A DNA stretch of 64,000 nucleotides from Flavitalea plasmicola (GCF_030546645.1 NZ_JAUOTO010000001.1:744001-808000); one strand, 5' to 3'; positions 26,695-35,068 are shown, counted from the stretch's first letter. Translations and numbers: made by a program. Notes: a model not told the origin generated them from the sequence alone.

Positions 26695-27000
26695 CTATCC
26701 ATATCATTTTCCCCATCCCAGCTGAAAAGCTACGAAGGTACCTGTCGGTCCAAAGACGATCCGGACAACCAGGTACAGATCAGGCCCGCGAACAATGATC
26801 TGATCATACGACAGCTGTGGGATGGGAAAGAAATAGCTGTCTCTCCCAGGACAGACAGCTATTTTTACAATGACGCGGAATCCTATCCCGTGCAGTTCCT
26901 GAAGGATAAGGAGGGAAGGATCAACCGCGTACAGGTATTGGGGACGAATATTTTCGAGAAGCTGCCCGATCCACATAATACATCAGCACCACGCAAATAG
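26695..27000 (+). pseudogene. Gene relic: C-terminal domain fragment, serine-hydrolase type
   Basis: An open stretch of 101 codons with no start codon follows an in-frame TAA at 26692 and ends at TAG 26998. The translation has the look of the C-terminal lipocalin-like domain (DUF3471 type) of beta-lactamase-family serine hydrolases: QLKSYEGTCRSKDDPD, NNDLIIRQLWDGKE, YPVQFLKDKEGRINRVQVLG. The catalytic part is missing upstream; 26576-26694 holds only AT-rich, stop-filled sequence. Its 3' end overlaps the end of the convergent MFS gene by 80 bp. Probably a decayed gene remnant. The family assignment is tentative. Confidence 0.55.
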
Positions 27001-28174
27001 CGAACGCCCCGATCGTCACCAATCCCAGGAGGTCATATCGCAACAGCCGGCCTGCCGCATCCTGACCGATCATCCAGCCCCCAACGACAGAAGCGATGCC
27101 GCCGCCCAGCTGCTGCACCGAAGAGTTGATGCTCATGAATGCTCCCCGGTCCTTCATATCCGGTACGCCCGATACCAATGCCTGGGTTGGGATCATCCGC
27201 GACATGACAGCCGTATACATCAGGGTATTGGCAATCAACACCAGCCAAAAAGGGGTTACGGAAAGATGCGTAATGATCAACACCATAAGGGTGGCAAGCA
27301 TGGTGCCCATGATGAATACCCTGTATTTGCCCAGCTTATCGCTCCATTTGCCAATGAGCGGCCCCGTGACAAGACCTGCACAACCTGCCACAATGAAGAC
27401 GACGGGCAGCATCTTCTCCGCCACGCCCACATTCCGTACAAGGAAAGCGCTGGAATAAGGCATCATCAGGAAGCCGCCGGTGGAAAGGAACACGGTCGAT
27501 AAAAAAGCTACCATATATTCCTTCCTGGTAGCCGTCCGGGCCAGGTGTAATAAAGGCTGCTGCGCAGCTCTTTCCTTCAGATGTCCGGTCACAGGCCGCA
27601 TCCACCTGACGATGCCGGCGCCCGTCACCAGGCAAAGCCCCACGATAATGAGAAAAGGCATATGCCATCCATATTGATTGGCGAAGAACAACCCGACAGG
27701 AATGCCCAGCGCCTGGCTCACCGCAAATGCCATCTGCACAAAGCCCATGACCCGGCCCCGCACTTCCAGCGGGAAAAGATCAGCGACGATCGCCATGTTG
27801 ACGGAGAAGAGGACACCGCCGAATACGCCGGTAACCATACGGGCCACCAGCAGAAAGGAATAGTCCGGCGCAATGCCGCATAGCAAAGTGCCCACTATAA
27901 ATCCCGCGTAAAAGAACAACAGCATTTTTTTCCGGTCAAATTTGTCGGCAAAGCCGGCGGCAAGGACACCGGAAATGCCGGCGCTGAAAGCATATACCGA
28001 CACCACCCACCCGAATTGGGAAGGGCTGATTTGCAGGATACGGATCAACATGGCCCCCAATGGCGCCATTACCATAAAGTCGAGGATCACAGTGAACTGA
28101 AGTAAAGAGATCAGCACGATCATGAATATTTGATACCGGCTGAAGACAGCTGTTTTAGCAGAGGTCGTGTTCAT
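26921..28174 (-). CDS. MFS transporter (probable drug exporter)
   Basis: 417 residues with 12 predicted TM helices. Motif A-like AGFADKFDRKKMLLFFY lies between TM2 and TM3, and GKWSDKLGKYRVFIMG between TM8 and TM9, typical of DHA1-type exporters. It is downstream of a TetR gene on the same strand (53 bp apart), and an operator-like palindrome lies 16 bp before its start. It is therefore a likely repressor-controlled efflux pump. The 3' end overlaps an older gene relic on the other strand. Confidence 0.92.
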   Translation of the reverse strand: MNTTSAKTAVFSRYQIFMIVLISLLQFTVILDFMVMAPLGAMLIRILQISPSQFGWVVSVYAFSAGISGVLAAGFADKFDRKKMLLFFYAGFIVGTLLCGIAPDYSFLLVARMVTGVFGGVLFSVNMAIVADLFPLEVRGRVMGFVQMAFAVSQALGIPVGLFFANQYGWHMPFLIIVGLCLVTGAGIVRWMRPVTGHLKERAAQQPLLHLARTATRKEYMVAFLSTVFLSTGGFLMMPYSSAFLVRNVGVAEKMLPVVFIVAGCAGLVTGPLIGKWSDKLGKYRVFIMGTMLATLMVLIITHLSVTPFWLVLIANTLMYTAVMSRMIPTQALVSGVPDMKDRGAFMSINSSVQQLGGGIASVVGGWMIGQDAAGRLLRYDLLGLVTIGAFAICVVLMYYVDRAASRKYSSPIPVRG

Positions 28175-28189
28175 TGGATGTATTTAATA

Positions 28190-28203
28190 AATGAATGTTC
28201 GTT
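28190..28203. promoter_or_regulatory. Probable TetR operator upstream of the MFS gene
   Basis: AATGAATGTTCGTT differs at two positions from the perfect palindrome AATGAACGTTCATT found upstream of the tetR gene (28922-28935). It lies 16 bp before the MFS start on the minus strand. Two related sites at the two promoters suggest one repressor controlling both genes. Confidence 0.55.
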
Positions 28204-28226
28204 TAATTAATAAGTCAAAAAATTTT

Positions 28227-28862
28227 TTATTGGTGCTTTATACAGCTGATGTCCGGCACAGGCTCGCCGGCGCCTGGTTTCAACGCCTTCAATACCAATG
28301 AAAGGGTCTGCATCAGCATCTCATCCGTCAGCTGGAATTTCTCCCCGGACAGGTTCATGCCCGCCTTGTGATACCGGACCAGGTTATAAAGGGGAGCGAA
28401 AGCTACAGACCAGTATACCTCGAAAGGCATGACAACCAGCTCCTTATTTTGTATGGCCTTCGTGACGAACCGGGACATCATTTCCGAAAAGCGCTTATCC
28501 CGCATACGAATGGATTTTTGCAGCAGCGGCGTAAAAGCAAAATTCTCCATAAAATGACCCTCGTTCGGATGCTTGATAACATACTCGGCCCTTCGCTTCC
28601 ACTGTACAGCCAGGCCCGAGGCAAAATCCATTTCCGGATCAAAGCCATCCAGGATATAGGCGAAATATTTATCCAGCTCCCGTTTGTGCAGCTGCAGAAG
28701 CAGATCCTCCTTGTCCTTAAAATAAATATAGATCGTTGCGGGGGAGACTCCCGCAGCCTTTGCCAACTTCTGCATGCTCAGCCCTTCAAACCCTTCATTG
28801 ACAACCATTTGCAACGCTTCCCTGTAAATGGCCTCTATTTTATTTTCATCCCTTGTTCTCAT
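28227..28862 (-). CDS. TetR-family transcriptional repressor
   Basis: 211 residues from ATG 28862 (MRTRDENKIEAIYREAL). The N-terminal TetR helix-turn-helix reads FEGLSMQKLAKAAGVSPATIYIYFKDKEDLL (about 24-54), followed by a helical ligand domain. An alternative ATG at 28889 adds nine residues. Palindromes upstream of this gene and of the adjacent MFS gene are probable targets, giving autoregulation plus control of the exporter. Ligand unknown. Confidence 0.92.
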   Translation of the reverse strand: MRTRDENKIEAIYREALQMVVNEGFEGLSMQKLAKAAGVSPATIYIYFKDKEDLLLQLHKRELDKYFAYILDGFDPEMDFASGLAVQWKRRAEYVIKHPNEGHFMENFAFTPLLQKSIRMRDKRFSEMMSRFVTKAIQNKELVVMPFEVYWSVAFAPLYNLVRYHKAGMNLSGEKFQLTDEMLMQTLSLVLKALKPGAGEPVPDISCIKHQ

Positions 28863-28921
28863 GAATGCAAATATAAGTGTTGACCCCATGACCCTTCCGG
28901 TTTAATACAAGGGCAAATATA

Positions 28922-28935
28922 AATGAACGTTCATT
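28922..28935. promoter_or_regulatory. Perfect 14-bp palindrome upstream of tetR
   Basis: AATGAACGTTCATT is self-complementary and lies 60 bp upstream of the favoured tetR start. The core TGAACGTTCA is of the kind bound by TetR dimers. A two-mismatch copy precedes the MFS gene. Confidence 0.6.
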
Positions 28936-29052
28936 CATTTTAAAACAAAGTTTTCCACAACCCTGACATCCATTCATCATGTTCCTTTATCGTACCCTCC
29001 GTTTATGACTACCGTCACTCCCTATTCTATTAGGGCGGATGAGCGCCGTTAG

Positions 29053-29060
29053 TACCTTTA
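29053..29060 (+). promoter_or_regulatory. Candidate -7 element for the lipoprotein/ATP-grasp operon
   Basis: TACCTTTA lies 75 bp before the first ATG of three close co-directional genes. It matches TAnnTTTG except for the last base. No clear -33 box is seen. Confidence 0.35.
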
Positions 29061-29134
29061 TTCTTCATAAGAGATCACAACATACAATGCAACATCCCGT
29101 TATTTTCACATTCTGATTTACACCCTTAACAACC

Positions 29135-29461
29135 ATGCGTATTACAATCAAATTATGGCTGGCAGCCAGTATGCTCGGCCTGGCATCCTGCAGCAACAGC
29201 GAAAAGGATGATGTCACTGACACGGTTAACCGCGCCGGTGCGATAGAGACAGCTGTCACCGTACAGCATGCCGACAGCACCCATGACGTGCTGCTCACCA
29301 CCCACAAGGTATGGGTCAACTTCCATGAGTTCAGGACGGTGGTCCACCAGGACACCATCCCGGCTTTGGGCATCGGGGATGCCACCGCCGAGAACGAGGA
29401 TGGCGACACCAAAAAGGTGAGTGTAAAAAAAGATTACGAGATCTACATAACGCTGAAATGA
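29135..29461 (+). CDS. Small lipoprotein of unknown function
   Basis: 108 residues with a lipoprotein signal ending LGLASC (Cys about 20), followed by an acidic Ser/Asp/Thr linker and a beta-rich remainder (VWVNFHEFRTVVHQD, KKDYEIYITLK). No family recognised. Its stop overlaps the next gene's ATG by 4 bp, so it is translationally coupled to the YgiB-like lipoprotein and probably belongs to the same complex or pathway. Confidence 0.75.
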   Translation: MRITIKLWLAASMLGLASCSNSEKDDVTDTVNRAGAIETAVTVQHADSTHDVLLTTHKVWVNFHEFRTVVHQDTIPALGIGDATAENEDGDTKKVSVKKDYEIYITLK

Positions 29462-29787
29462 AAAAGACGAAGCACATAGAGCTTATATTGATCACTGCCG
29501 CATTGGCAAGCTGTCACCGTCCCAACAACGAGTGGCAGAATGGCAATAAAGTGTATGTCCGCGGTGACAGTACGGCGCCCTATTCCCGCGCCTATCACTC
29601 CCACACCAGCCCCGCGCTCTGGTACTATGCATTCAGGCCTTATGGCAACTGGTACAATGGGTACTATCAACGGGCAGGATATTATTCAGGCGCCATCAGC
29701 GAAGCCAGCAACATTGGCAGCAATGGGTACAAAGGCAGTGTCGTCAGAGGCGGTTTCGGCCGCGGATCATTTTCCGTATCCTCCTGA
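29458..29787 (+). CDS. YgiB/DUF1190-like small lipoprotein
   Basis: 109 residues with a short signal and lipobox (TAALASC), a Tyr/Asn-rich middle (YYAFRPYGNWYNGYY) and a Gly/Ser-rich end containing VVRGGFGRGSFS. The RGGFG tail and the position directly before a glutathionylspermidine-synthase-like gene resemble E. coli ygiB-ygiC. Overall similarity is low because the protein is much shorter than YgiB, so the DUF1190 label is tentative. Confidence 0.6.
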   Translation: MKKTKHIELILITAALASCHRPNNEWQNGNKVYVRGDSTAPYSRAYHSHTSPALWYYAFRPYGNWYNGYYQRAGYYSGAISEASNIGSNGYKGSVVRGGFGRGSFSVSS

Positions 29788-29831
29788 CACGCATATTATT
29801 TCCAACAATCAACGCCCTTCAAACACAACAT

Positions 29832-30962
29832 ATGGAAAGGATCGTCATCAATCCCCGCAATAACTGGCAGTCGGCTGTAGAAAAATTAGGCTTTGGCTTT
29901 CACTCTACGAATGTCCCTTACTGGGACGAGAGCGCCTGCTACCAATTCAAAATGGACGAGGTCCTCTTTATCGAAAAGGCGTCGGCCGAGCTCTGGGATC
30001 TTTGCCTGGGCGCCGTACAGCACGTAATGGATAATAACCTCTATCATCACTTCGCCATTCCTTCTGACTTCATTCCTTATATAGAAAGGTCATGGACGGA
30101 AGACCATCCGGCCATTTACGGCAGGTTCGACTTTGCTTACAAAGAGGGGCAGCTGAAGCTCCTGGAATTTAACGCCGATACGCCGACCAGTCTTTACGAA
30201 GCCGGTATTGTACAATGGTTCTGGCTGCAGGATTTCGATAAGAGCAAAGATCAGTTCAACAGCATACACGAGAAGCTCATCGCATATTGGCAATACCTGA
30301 AGAATTATCTTTATCCTGCACCGCTTCATTTCACCTGTGTGAAGCAATCCCTGGAGGACCTGACCAATACCGAATACATGCGGGATTGCGCCATACAGGC
30401 AGGGTTGGATACGCGCCTGATCTTAGTGGATGACATCGGCTGGGACCAGGATGCCCAGGTATTCATGGACATGGAGCTGCGGCCCATGCAGAATATCTTC
30501 AAGTTGTATCCCTGGGAATGGATGGTCAACGATGAGTTCGGCGTCAACATCCTCAGGGACAGAAGCAGGGCCTACTGGATCGAGCCTGGCTGGAAAATGC
30601 TCCTTTCCAATAAGGCCATCCTGCCTGTTTTATGGCAACTCTATCCTGAGTGCCCTTACATCCTGCCGGCTTATTTTGAGGAAGGCCGTCTGAGCAATTA
30701 TGCCAGGAAACCCATCCTTTCCCGGGAAGGGGCCAATATAGATCTGGTACGGGACAACCAGCCCGTGTATAGCACTGCCGGGGAGTATGGTAAGGAGGGC
30801 TATATCTACCAGGAGCTGTTCGACATTCCGTCTTTCAGCGGTAATTACCCGGTGCTGGGAAGCTGGATCATCGGTCAGGAGCCGGCCGGTATGGGGATCC
30901 GGGAGTCCAGGCAGCTGGTGACGGATAACCTTAGCCGCTTTATCCCGCACCTGATTGTTTGA
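29832..30962 (+). CDS. Glutathionylspermidine synthase-like ATP-grasp protein (YgiC/YjfC type)
   Basis: 376 residues matching the GSP synthase C-terminal ATP-grasp family: PYWDESACYQF, FDFAYKEGQLKLLEFNADTPTSLYEA, MELRPMQNIFKLYPWEWM, LPAYFEEG, RKPILSREGANI, GYIYQELFDIP and the end GMGIRE. E. coli YgiC and YjfC are ATP-grasp ligases of unknown substrate that lack the amidase half of GspS, as does this protein. It is 44 bp after the YgiB-like gene. Its 3' end overlaps the convergent AI-2E-type gene by 23 bp. Confidence 0.92.
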   Translation: MERIVINPRNNWQSAVEKLGFGFHSTNVPYWDESACYQFKMDEVLFIEKASAELWDLCLGAVQHVMDNNLYHHFAIPSDFIPYIERSWTEDHPAIYGRFDFAYKEGQLKLLEFNADTPTSLYEAGIVQWFWLQDFDKSKDQFNSIHEKLIAYWQYLKNYLYPAPLHFTCVKQSLEDLTNTEYMRDCAIQAGLDTRLILVDDIGWDQDAQVFMDMELRPMQNIFKLYPWEWMVNDEFGVNILRDRSRAYWIEPGWKMLLSNKAILPVLWQLYPECPYILPAYFEEGRLSNYARKPILSREGANIDLVRDNQPVYSTAGEYGKEGYIYQELFDIPSFSGNYPVLGSWIIGQEPAGMGIRESRQLVTDNLSRFIPHLIV

Positions 30963-32049
30963 CCGTTTTCCTTTTGAGGCTGATCCTGCGCCGTCCCGGA
31001 AGGCGGGTGGGTATTTCGTCGCCCAATAATTTGCCCCAGGGCTTCAGTTCATCGATGCGATCGAAAATGATCTTCAGGATGCCGATGAATGGAATGGAAA
31101 GGAACATGCCCGAAATACCCCAGACGGCGCCGCCCAGCAATACCACGAGGATCGAGATCAGCGCATTGATCTTTACTTTCGACGAGACGATATAGGGGAT
31201 GAGGAAATGATTGTCCGTAAACTGGATGACGATATAGGAAATGATGATGCCTACCTGTGTGCCGAACCCGTCTTTGGTGATGGTCGCGACCAATAAAGGC
31301 AGGAAGATGGCGAGAAGTCCCCCGATAAAAGGCAGCACATTCAGGAGCGCACCCAGCACGCCCAGCAGTACGGCATAGGGTACACCCAGCAGCACCAAAG
31401 CCAGCGTATTAAGAGAAGCCACGATCAGGCCTTCCAACAGCAGGCCCACCATATAGCTTTGGATCGCGCCCTTGACCTGGCGAAGTACCGTTGCCACCTC
31501 GTTGGCATTCTCTTCGGCGAATATTTCATAAATGAAATTGACGAGCAGTGTCTTGTAGTACAGCAGCAAAAAAGTATAGACGGGCAGGAGCGTGGCCGTG
31601 GTCAGGGTGCCGGCTACCGTTCCCAGTAGTTGGCCCACCAGGGGTTTGATGCTTGCCTCGGCTTCTCCCAGGTATTGGTTCTGCTTCGCCATCGGCACAT
31701 TGAAGTCTTTTGTCAGGGTTGCCTGCAGTTTCGCCAGCAATTCCCCGAATTTTTTACGCAGCAGGGGCAGCTGATCCGTAAAATGCATCATCTGCGTGGC
31801 CAGGAAATACCATATGCCAGCGATCACCACGATGCCGGCTATCAACGCCAGGGTAATGGAAAGCACCTTGGGCACCTTCCAGGCCATCAGCCGGTCCACC
31901 AGGGGATTCAGCAGGATGGCCAGGAAAAGTGCAAATGAAAAAGGGATAAGAATGCCCCGTAGGTTGGCCAGGGCATATGAACATAGGATCAATCCAAGAA
32001 GGATGACGGTGGCACGCAGATAAAAGGGATACTTTTTAAAAACGGGCAT
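30940..32049 (-). CDS. AI-2E/PerM-family membrane transporter
   Basis: 369 residues with about eight TM helices arranged as in PerM/YdiK: LRGILIPFSFALFLAILLNPLVDRL near the N-terminus, a periplasmic helical domain (about 85-150), and the conserved block LGVLGALLNVLPFIGGLLA. Family members include proposed autoinducer exporters and Na+/H+ antiporters, so the substrate is open. It is transcribed alone on the minus strand; upstream 32050-32204 shows only AT-rich sequence. Confidence 0.9.
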   Translation of the reverse strand: MPVFKKYPFYLRATVILLGLILCSYALANLRGILIPFSFALFLAILLNPLVDRLMAWKVPKVLSITLALIAGIVVIAGIWYFLATQMMHFTDQLPLLRKKFGELLAKLQATLTKDFNVPMAKQNQYLGEAEASIKPLVGQLLGTVAGTLTTATLLPVYTFLLLYYKTLLVNFIYEIFAEENANEVATVLRQVKGAIQSYMVGLLLEGLIVASLNTLALVLLGVPYAVLLGVLGALLNVLPFIGGLLAIFLPLLVATITKDGFGTQVGIIISYIVIQFTDNHFLIPYIVSSKVKINALISILVVLLGGAVWGISGMFLSIPFIGILKIIFDRIDELKPWGKLLGDEIPTRLPGRRRISLKRKTVKQSGAG

Positions 32050-32204
32050 AAGGGGAAATGATATACCCTTATATAGCGTTTAGCGTGCCGGTTTTTTTTC
32101 AGGGGCAAATACGCCATGCTAATGCCTGGTACTGGCAGGATGTATACACAAGCTGAGTATAATATTCCTCACCCTTGGAATTTTCTTTTTATTTTTAGTC
32201 CCTC

Positions 32205-33530
32205 ATGCCTTCGTCTTCCGCTAAAAAACTTCGCCCGCTGCAGCTTGCTGCCATCATCTTCCTCACCGTTTCCGGCGGTCCGTATGGGCTGGAGTCGCTT
32301 TTTACCTATGTCGGCAATCAGGGGGCCCTGATGCTGCTTTTAGTGACGCCCCTGCTATGGGATGTGCCCACGATCCTCACCGTGCTGGAGTTGAACAGCC
32401 TCATGCCTGTCACCGGGGGGTATTATCAATGGGTAAAGCGTGCCCTGGGCATCCGCTGGGCATTTTATGAAGGATGGTGGACCTGGCTGTATACATTCAT
32501 CGACCTGGCTATCTATCCCGTGCTGTTCATCGGGTATGCCGCCTTCTTTTTCCCTGCTATCGAAGCGTACAAGGTTCCCATCTGCCTGGTGATCATCTGG
32601 TCTTCGGCCTTGCTGAATATCCTGGGCATCGTACCAGTGGGGAAGACCTCTGTCTTTTTAGGTATCATGGTGCTGGTGCCATTCCTCGTCCTTTTTATTG
32701 TATTGCTTACCCGGCATACCGGCATTCCCGCCATACCCACCCCTTCCCTGCACGGGCTGGGTTTTTCTCCGGTGGCGATGGGGCTTTACACGGTGATGTG
32801 GAATTTCATCGGATGGGATAATGCCACCACCTATGCCGGGGAGGTGCGGCGCCCCGCCCGGTCTTATTTGTTATCCATTAGCCTGGCTTTTATCCTCATC
32901 GTAGGGGTCTATATGCTCTCGGCCCTGGCCGTACAGCGCAGCGGTATCAGCGCGGAAACGCTGGACAATGGTAAATGGCCCGTGCTCGGCACCCTCGCAG
33001 GAGGCCATTGGCTGGGCGCCCTGCTGGCGGCCGGAGGCATGGCCAGTACGCTGGGACTTTACTCCGCCGTCCTCCTTTCGGTATCGAGGGTTCCCCAGGT
33101 GATGGCGGCAGACAGCCTGTTACCCTCCTGGCTTTGCAGGCTCCATCCCCGTTTCCAGACCCCGTATCTATCCATTATCGCTTCCTCCATGGTCGTCAGC
33201 ATACTGATCCTTTGGACCTTTGAAGACCTCGTAGTCATGGACATCGTGCTGTACGGCGCAGGCTTGTCGCTGGAATTCGTCACCCTCTTTGTATTGCGCA
33301 TCAGGCAGCCGATGGCGCATCGTCCATTCAGGATCCCGTTGAATAACACCGGCCTGTTGCTGATGATCCTGCTCCCCGTTGGCGTATATGCCATCGCCCT
33401 TTCCGGCGCGCTGACCTCCTCCGGGACCATGGCCATGCCTGCGCTTATTTCCATAGGGATGCTGATCTCGGCAGAGCTTGGTTGGCAACTGGTCCTCTGG
33501 AGGACACCCGCCTTAAAACAACAGACATGA
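32205..33530 (+). CDS. APC-superfamily amino acid permease
   Basis: 441 residues with about 12 TM helices. TM1 has the unwound substrate motif VSGGPYGLESL, followed by ELNSLMPVTGGYYQWVKRALG typical of the AAT/PotE-like branch of APC transporters, and NFIGWDNATTYAGEVRRPAR in TM6. It is probably a proton-coupled amino acid or polyamine carrier. The stop overlaps the ThuA start by 4 bp. Confidence 0.92.
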   Translation: MPSSSAKKLRPLQLAAIIFLTVSGGPYGLESLFTYVGNQGALMLLLVTPLLWDVPTILTVLELNSLMPVTGGYYQWVKRALGIRWAFYEGWWTWLYTFIDLAIYPVLFIGYAAFFFPAIEAYKVPICLVIIWSSALLNILGIVPVGKTSVFLGIMVLVPFLVLFIVLLTRHTGIPAIPTPSLHGLGFSPVAMGLYTVMWNFIGWDNATTYAGEVRRPARSYLLSISLAFILIVGVYMLSALAVQRSGISAETLDNGKWPVLGTLAGGHWLGALLAAGGMASTLGLYSAVLLSVSRVPQVMAADSLLPSWLCRLHPRFQTPYLSIIASSMVVSILILWTFEDLVVMDIVLYGAGLSLEFVTLFVLRIRQPMAHRPFRIPLNNTGLLLMILLPVGVYAIALSGALTSSGTMAMPALISIGMLISAELGWQLVLWRTPALKQQT

Positions 33531-34303
33531 GAATGCTTTCTTTCCTATTATGGACGCTGCTCCCTGCGCTGACAGCCAATGCCCGGCCCCCCATCCGCGT
33601 GCTCGTACTATATGAGAATGGCGGTCATCATATTGAATTCTCCCGCGCTGCAAAGGTCTGGCTTGGCCAGCTGGCCACCGACAGCAATCTCGTCATCGAT
33701 TATATTAATGATACCCAAACCATCAACGATAGTACCCTTGCCCGGTACGCCCTGTTTATTCAGCTGGACTTTCCACCCTATGCCTGGGCGCCCCAGGCCG
33801 TCACCGCCTTTCAACATTACATCGAACAGGGCAGCGGCGGCTGGATCGGCTTCCACCATGCCACGCTGCTGGGGGAATTCGACGGCTATCCCATCTGGCC
33901 ATGGTTCTCCACCTTTATGGGGGGCATACGCTGGAAGAATTACATCGCTGATTTTGCAAGCGCCCATGTCAAAGTAGAAGATGCCGCTCATCCCTGCATG
34001 AAAGGTATACCCGCTTCATTTGTCATAGAAAAAGAGGAATGGTATACCTGGGATACGAGCCCCCGTCCGAACGTGCATGTGATCGCCAGCGTAGATGAAT
34101 CGACCTATGCGCCCAACTCCACCATCAAAATGGGCGATCACCCTGTCATCTGGACGAATGAGCATTATGCCGCCCGGAATATTTATATATTCATGGGACA
34201 TTCCCCGGAGCTTTTTAACAATAAGGCATATACGACGTTGTTCAGGAATGCAATATTTTGGGTAACAAGCCCGAGCACAGCGAGGGCGTCCGAAGGACAA
34301 TAG
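33527..34303 (+). CDS. Secreted ThuA-domain protein
   Basis: 258 residues from ATG 33527, which overlaps the permease stop (ATGA) and starts a signal peptide (LLWTLLPALTANA). The ThuA-like class I glutamine amidotransferase fold is shown by VLVLYENGGHH, GGWIGFHHATLLGEFDGYPIWPWF, HPVIWTNEHYAARNIYIFMGHSPELF and NNKAYTTLFRNAIFW. ThuA-like proteins in Bacteroidota are usually tied to carbohydrate processing; activity is unproven. A longer in-frame start at 33482 lies inside the permease gene and is unlikely. Confidence 0.88.
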   Translation: MRMLSFLLWTLLPALTANARPPIRVLVLYENGGHHIEFSRAAKVWLGQLATDSNLVIDYINDTQTINDSTLARYALFIQLDFPPYAWAPQAVTAFQHYIEQGSGGWIGFHHATLLGEFDGYPIWPWFSTFMGGIRWKNYIADFASAHVKVEDAAHPCMKGIPASFVIEKEEWYTWDTSPRPNVHVIASVDESTYAPNSTIKMGDHPVIWTNEHYAARNIYIFMGHSPELFNNKAYTTLFRNAIFWVTSPSTARASEGQ

Positions 34304-34321
34304 GTTAGCGTCTAAATAAAC

Positions 34322-34339
34322 CCGGTCCGCCAGGACCGG
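34322..34339. terminator. Hairpin after the ThuA gene
   Basis: CCGGTCC-gcca-GGACCGG forms a 7-bp GC-rich stem with a 4-nt loop, 18 bp after the ThuA stop and followed by AT-rich sequence (taataatc). It is probably a terminator of the permease-ThuA transcript, though the U-tract is weak. Confidence 0.5.
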
Positions 34340-34420
34340 TAATAATCAGGCATTACATAGCCTTAACCACACCATAATGCTGAGGTAACATATAGTAATG
34401 ATCTTTGCGGCGACAAAACG

Positions 34421-34434
34421 TTACAGCGCTGTAA
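34421..34434. promoter_or_regulatory. Perfect palindrome upstream of a secreted hypothetical
   Basis: TTACAGCGCTGTAA is self-complementary and lies 27 bp before the ATG at 34462. An imperfect -7 box (gATCTTTG, 34400-34407) is 13 bp upstream of it, so the palindrome would fall just downstream of transcription start, a good place for a repressor. No regulator can be assigned. Confidence 0.45.
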
Positions 34435-34461
34435 TCCTATTTAGAAAAAAACCGTTTCAAC

Positions 34462-34878
34462 ATGACAACACGTACTTTCCTTGTAACAGGCCTTCTTATC
34501 ATGGGCCTTTCCGCAGCCGCTCAAGCCCAGAACTTTCACACCGCCTTTCATTCCATGCAACAGGTGAACGCCCTGCTGGACTCCCTGGAAACACCCCATT
34601 TGCGGGTGGTGATCCAACAACCCGACAAAAATGACATGCGATTCCGCATCGCCTTCTCCAATCCCAACAGCCGCCATGCAACCATCATCATCCGCAAAAA
34701 GGACGATATCTATTTCCACGAAAATGTGGCGGAACAGGAGTATGCCAGCATGTATGACTTCAATCAGCTGGAAGACGGAGACTACCAGGTAGTAGTGGTT
34801 GGAGGAAAGGAGAAAGTGTCCACCAACATCACTATCCATACGGAGACACAGGTGAACAGGCAAGCCGTTCTTCACTAG
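34462..34878 (+). CDS. Secreted hypothetical protein
   Basis: 138 residues with a clear signal peptide (LIMGLSAAAQA) and a beta-rich body (RVVIQQPDKNDMRFRIAFS, HATIIIRKKDDIYFHENV, DGDYQVVVVGGKEKV) that looks like a small beta-sandwich. No family recognised. It is a single gene with its own palindrome-marked promoter region; its stop is 52 bp before the first hairpin element. Confidence 0.75.
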   Translation: MTTRTFLVTGLLIMGLSAAAQAQNFHTAFHSMQQVNALLDSLETPHLRVVIQQPDKNDMRFRIAFSNPNSRHATIIIRKKDDIYFHENVAEQEYASMYDFNQLEDGDYQVVVVGGKEKVSTNITIHTETQVNRQAVLH

Positions 34879-34930
34879 ACCTGCACCTACCCAACCCCAC
34901 ACAAAAACAACGATTGCTTCGCAAACCATA

Positions 34931-35068
34931 GGTAGCTATATGCCTGAAGGAGCCTTATCTTTCCGATGGGAGAATTATGTATCAATGCCTGGCAATAGTC
35001 CTGGCTCAATGTTTACTGAAATTGATCGGAGAGAGGAAAGTACAGCGACGGAAGGCCATATAGCTACC
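34931..35068. repeat. 138-bp structured element, copy 1
   Basis: Ends GGTAGCTATATG (34931-34942) and CATATAGCTACC (35057-35068) are exact inverted repeats. The arms continue pairing: after a one-base bulge three more pairs, an internal loop, a 5-position helix with tandem G.A/A.G mismatches (34949-34953 with 35045-35049), a second loop, and CTTTCC/GGAAAG (34959-34964 with 35035-35040). An inner ATCAA/TTGAT pair (34981-34985, 35022-35026) is possible. A second copy at 45058-45194 keeps all helices through paired changes. It lies between a secreted hypothetical and the 3' end of the sigma54 activator gene. Could be a structured RNA or a REP/MITE-like element. Flanks are rich in A and C and poor in G and T. 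Confidence 0.75.

Noticed and set aside
34931-35068. Retron ncRNA, because of the 12-bp end-pairing
   Set aside because: No reverse transcriptase gene is found within the window, and the core lacks an identifiable branching guanosine arrangement. Left open as a structured RNA.
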